DNA of 64,000 bases from Flavobacteriaceae bacterium (GTDB lineage Bacteria; Bacteroidota; Bacteroidia; Flavobacteriales; Flavobacteriaceae): positions 124,001-188,000 of the forward strand of contig JANQNQ010000009.1 of assembly GCA_028279515.1 (NCBI GenBank), in the 5' to 3' direction. Positions 61,148 to 64,000 of this stretch are shown in pieces. Made by a program: the position numbers and the translations under genes. The notes under the pieces are model-generated. The model was not told the DNA's origin. It saw only the letters and a list, made by a program, of their open reading frames with translations, and did not search any database. Within the stretch, counting starts at the first letter, position 1; each line of letters starts with the position of its first letter.

Positions 61148-61528
61148 ATGGACACAAAACCGAACATCAACAGACCGTCGCCAGCTATCACAGGCGTATC
61201 CAACAAGAAAAGGCTAAACCATTACCTCGAGGTGGCAGACCTGGTGAGCGATTGGTACGATCACTTTCAAGGCAAGGAGCAAAGGCCGGCAAAGCAGTTC
61301 CCAAAGCTTCGAAAGGCATTAAGGGCTATGGAGGTCGCCAGACTATGGGTAGAGAAGAAAAACCTGTGCCTAAAGGACATCAAGTTGGTAAAGAGTGTAC
61401 TGCCGGTAAAAGACGTGGTGTCCACATGGTTGCTGACGATTCATGACCCAAGCCCATGGGGCCAGGACATGCGCCCCTGCAATACGGTGGGCAACAACCA
61501 TATCCTGATCATAAGACAAAAAGAGTAG
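61148..61528 (+). CDS. Basic helical protein of the element
   Basis: 126 residues from ATG 61148. Helical, basic (LNHYLEVADLVSDWYDHFQG, FPKLRKALRAMEVARLWVEK), with a C-terminal WGQDMRPCNTVGNNHIL. Family not recognised. A second frame (from about 61054 to 61446) is also open here and its first 50 codons look protein-like, so two overlapping genes cannot be excluded. Confidence 0.6.
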   Translation: MDTKPNINRPSPAITGVSNKKRLNHYLEVADLVSDWYDHFQGKEQRPAKQFPKLRKALRAMEVARLWVEKKNLCLKDIKLVKSVLPVKDVVSTWLLTIHDPSPWGQDMRPCNTVGNNHILIIRQKE

Positions 61529-61649
61529 AGGCCTCAATGCGCCACGTTCAGCATAGTATTTAATCGATTAATTAAGGGCTTGAGGCCCCCAAGGCGGTCG
61601 GCAGTTTTGGTTAGTTTCTGCTGACCGCTTTCTTAAACATGAATTTAAA
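61529..61649 (+). other. Structured intergenic stretch before the primase gene
   Basis: Two stem-loops: GCCTCAA (61531-61537) with TTGAGGC (61580-61586), and GCGGTCGGCAG (61594-61604) with CTGCTGACCGC (61618-61628), the latter followed by TTTCTT. Could be a terminator/attenuator or a structured leader. Confidence 0.55.
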
Positions 61650-64000
61650 ATGACGCACATTCCAGAGGATGTAAAAAAAGAGATCCTAGACAAGGCAACC
61701 GTTGAGAACGTACTGATTCACTATCATAACGGTCTTGGTAAGAAAAAAGGTGCAGACTACCATCTTTATTGCCCAAAGTGCGAGACGGATGATAAGTTGA
61801 GCTATAACAGACCCAAATCGGTTGCCAAATGTTTCAAGTGCGACATCGGAGTTAAGACCCCAGCCAATTACTTGATGAAGTTCCATGGCCTAACATATGG
61901 TCAAGCTCTGCACGAGCTTGCAAGGATCGAATGTATCGAGATCCCGGAACGCAGACGAAGACCAAAAAGTAAGGCCAAGGCCAAAGAGCAATACCTTGAT
62001 CAATTGTTAGCTGGAAGCGGTCTTGTTAAGGAAGACATCACCTCTCAGGTGTACGTCGATGACAGCACAACCAGAGAAATACCAGTATACGAATCGGGGA
62101 CCGTAGACAGCAAGTTCGAGGTCGTACCAGGTGATGATGTGATCATCCGGTACTATGACCTTGAAGGCAAACCGATGCAGTACTACCGAACCGACAAAAA
62201 GGGAAATCCGGTAGGAAAGAAGCTTGACTTCTATCGGGTCAGATTCCAAAACCCAGACCTCCATCTAGATCGTAAGGGAAATCCATGTAAGTACAAGTCC
62301 CCGTGGGGCAGTGATTCCAAGATCTACATCAATAAATGGATCCGAGAGAAATACAAGAAATCATCAAAGATCAAGACCCTATATATCCAGGAAGGTGAAA
62401 AGAAGGCCGATAAGGCAACAAAGCATGGATTGATTTCAGTCGGGGTAATGGGGATCCATAATGTGGCATCCAAGAAGAAGCTCCCAAAGGAATTCGAATT
62501 GATCATAAAGCGTTGCCAGGTAGAGCAGGTTGTTTTCGTTCTGGACAGTGATTGGAAGGATCTTTCTAACAAGATCGACTCGAAGCGTTCTGCAGACCAA
62601 AGGCCCAAGTCATTTTTTAGGGCTGTACTCAACTTCCGAGACCACTTCTATGCCTTCCATAATGTCGATATCCATCTGAAGATCTTCTTTGCCCATGTCA
62701 AGGAGAACAATGAAAAAGATAAAGGAATCGATGATCTCTTGACCAATTCCCTTCGTGGTAAAGAAGACGAGCTAAGAGACCTATGTGACAAGGCATTGTT
62801 GGATCCCAACGGAGATGCAAAATGGCTGCAGTTCTACAACATCACAACGATGTCAGAATTCAAGCTAAAAAGCTTCTGGTACCTGGAGAACAAGGACGCC
62901 TTTGCCAACCATTACAAGGAACGACTTAAATCACTGCCAAAGTTCCAGTTCGGCAAAGTAGAATGGAGGTTCAATGAGCAGGGTATACTGGAATTGGCAC
63001 AGCCTCTAATGGACAATGAACAATTCTGGACCGAGAATATAAAGCGAAACGCAGAAGGTGAAGTAAGTTTTAAGAAGTTCACTTTTAACCACAAGAGATG
63101 CTACCGATTTCTCAGTAATCGCGGGTTCTTTAAGCTAAAGCGGGCTGGAGGTGGATTTATCTGGGTCCATATTGATAAAAACGTAGTTCGGGAAGTTGAA
63201 CCATACGAGATCAAGGAGTATGTAATGGAATGGACAGAACAGATCAATATGGAAGAGGTTGAGAATATGCTCTTCAGAGGGGGCAAGATGTATTTGGGAC
63301 CGGATAGCTTGGGAAATATCCCTTATACTACTTTGCAACTTAATGAACCAAGTGAAAATATTCAGTACCTCTACTTCAAGGATGCATATTTTAGAATAAC
63401 TGAAGAGGGGTATGAATTACACGAATTAAAGGATTTGACCGGGCAAGTTTGGAAAGATAACATTATCGACTTTTCACCTAGTAAAACTGATATCCTGATA
63501 ACCGAAATCCATCAAGTCTGTGACAACGACGTAAAGGAAAATCCAGAACTGAAACCTTTTATTGGTGAATACACAATTGATTTTTCTGAGGATGGACACG
63601 ATTGCCATTGGTTACAGTTCCTGCTCAACACGTCTACTTTTGTTGATAAGAATACTCCTTTAAGTGAGGCACCACTCGAAGATAGGTTTGAGACGACAAG
63701 ACACTTGTTGTCCAAATTAACTGCTTTTGGTTATATGTTACATAGATACAGGGATGCCTCGAGAGAGAGGGCTGTTATTGGAATGGATGGAAAAATGAGC
63801 CATGTTGGTGCCAGTAACGGAAGGTCGGGTAAATCCTTGTTTGGGGTCGCTTTGGGACAATTGGTCCCTGCTGTAACGATACCAGGCAAGAAGAAGGACC
63901 TATTGGATGATCGATTTCTATTTGAGGAAGTGGACCAACGAACTGCGATTATCTTCTTTGATGACGTAAGGGTGAACTTTGATTTCGAATTCTTGTTCCC
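61650..64000 (+). CDS. Phage-type primase-helicase, truncated by window edge
   Basis: Open from ATG 61650 to the right edge without a stop: 783 codons and incomplete. Primase-type zinc ribbon (CPKC at 41-44, CFKC at 61-64), then a Toprim-like region (TLYIQEGEKKADKATKHG near 242, VVFVLDSDW near 294), a long linker, and the start of a superfamily-3-like helicase with Walker A GASNGRSGKS (near 720-729) and Walker B AIIFFDD (near 766-771). It would prime and unwind DNA during replication of the element. Preceded by a structured 120-bp leader. Confidence 0.85.
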   Translation, partial: MTHIPEDVKKEILDKATVENVLIHYHNGLGKKKGADYHLYCPKCETDDKLSYNRPKSVAKCFKCDIGVKTPANYLMKFHGLTYGQALHELARIECIEIPERRRRPKSKAKAKEQYLDQLLAGSGLVKEDITSQVYVDDSTTREIPVYESGTVDSKFEVVPGDDVIIRYYDLEGKPMQYYRTDKKGNPVGKKLDFYRVRFQNPDLHLDRKGNPCKYKSPWGSDSKIYINKWIREKYKKSSKIKTLYIQEGEKKADKATKHGLISVGVMGIHNVASKKKLPKEFELIIKRCQVEQVVFVLDSDWKDLSNKIDSKRSADQRPKSFFRAVLNFRDHFYAFHNVDIHLKIFFAHVKENNEKDKGIDDLLTNSLRGKEDELRDLCDKALLDPNGDAKWLQFYNITTMSEFKLKSFWYLENKDAFANHYKERLKSLPKFQFGKVEWRFNEQGILELAQPLMDNEQFWTENIKRNAEGEVSFKKFTFNHKRCYRFLSNRGFFKLKRAGGGFIWVHIDKNVVREVEPYEIKEYVMEWTEQINMEEVENMLFRGGKMYLGPDSLGNIPYTTLQLNEPSENIQYLYFKDAYFRITEEGYELHELKDLTGQVWKDNIIDFSPSKTDILITEIHQVCDNDVKENPELKPFIGEYTIDFSEDGHDCHWLQFLLNTSTFVDKNTPLSEAPLEDRFETTRHLLSKLTAFGYMLHRYRDASRERAVIGMDGKMSHVGASNGRSGKSLFGVALGQLVPAVTIPGKKKDLLDDRFLFEEVDQRTAIIFFDDVRVNFDFEFLF

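Noticed and set aside
60943..61446. 167-codon frame as a complete gene
   Set aside because: The second half is a Gly/Arg/Lys-rich mirror of the better frame at 61148-61528; only its first part might be coding, reported as a finding.
1..64000. Insertion sequences, transposases, rRNA genes or CRISPR-Cas
   Set aside because: None seen on either strand; the only mobile signs are the repeats and the element starting near 57.65 kb.

Overview
The window comes from a member of the Bacteroidota, most likely a marine Flavobacteriaceae. Reasons: promoters carry the Bacteroidota -7 element TAnnTTTG; Rho has a long disordered insert; cytochrome cbb3 oxidase is built from a fused CcoN-CcoO; there is a type IX secretion (T9SS) sorting tail on a subtilisin; and there are DUF4293, DUF1599, DUF3667, leucine-rich-repeat surface proteins and the folP/DUF1599/DoxX/tpiA neighbourhood.

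Layout. 1-3.7 kb: end of proS, two identical tRNA-Glu genes, rpsT, rho. 3.8-6.6 kb: a NarL-type response regulator, a small acidic protein and a TPR histidine kinase. 6.7-14.9 kb: FAD oxidase, phosphodiesterase, truA, an ABC exporter, then the leftward operon folP / lipoprotein / cdaA / DUF3667. 15.1-27.9 kb: DUF1599, DoxX-DUF6624, permease, tpiA, prmA, clpS, interrupted by one 7 kb gene for a glycine-rich, HYR and LRR surface protein. 27.9-32 kb: two secreted proteases. 32-47.3 kb: a microaerobic block (hemN, two universal stress proteins, thioredoxin, the complete cco cluster, a PAS histidine kinase and a receiver-CRP/FNR fusion regulator). 47.3-55.6 kb: mixed chromosomal genes (SRPBCC/ArsR pair, DinB, nitrobindin-like, phosphatase, VCBS, fasciclin, asparaginase-like). 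55.8-57.2 kb: a double-glycine bacteriocin-like peptide followed by five overlapping small membrane-protein genes. From about 57.65 kb to the right edge: an integrated phage-like element that starts at a tRNA 3'-end remnant. It has two tandem repressors, a nested operator, a series of small early genes and a large primase-helicase that runs off the window.

The strongest new observation is regulatory. Five FNR-like palindromes (ATGAC-N4-GTCAT type) lie upstream of hemN, ccoI, ccoS-NO-Q-P, a TerB-like gene and uspA. In all five the centre of the palindrome is exactly 36.5 bp from the last base of the -7 element. This fits one class-II activator controlling the whole microaerobic block; the receiver-CRP/FNR fusion encoded inside the block, next to its likely kinase, is the obvious candidate. 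The bacteriocin-like cassette and the element beginning at 57.65 kb are the other accessory regions of interest.
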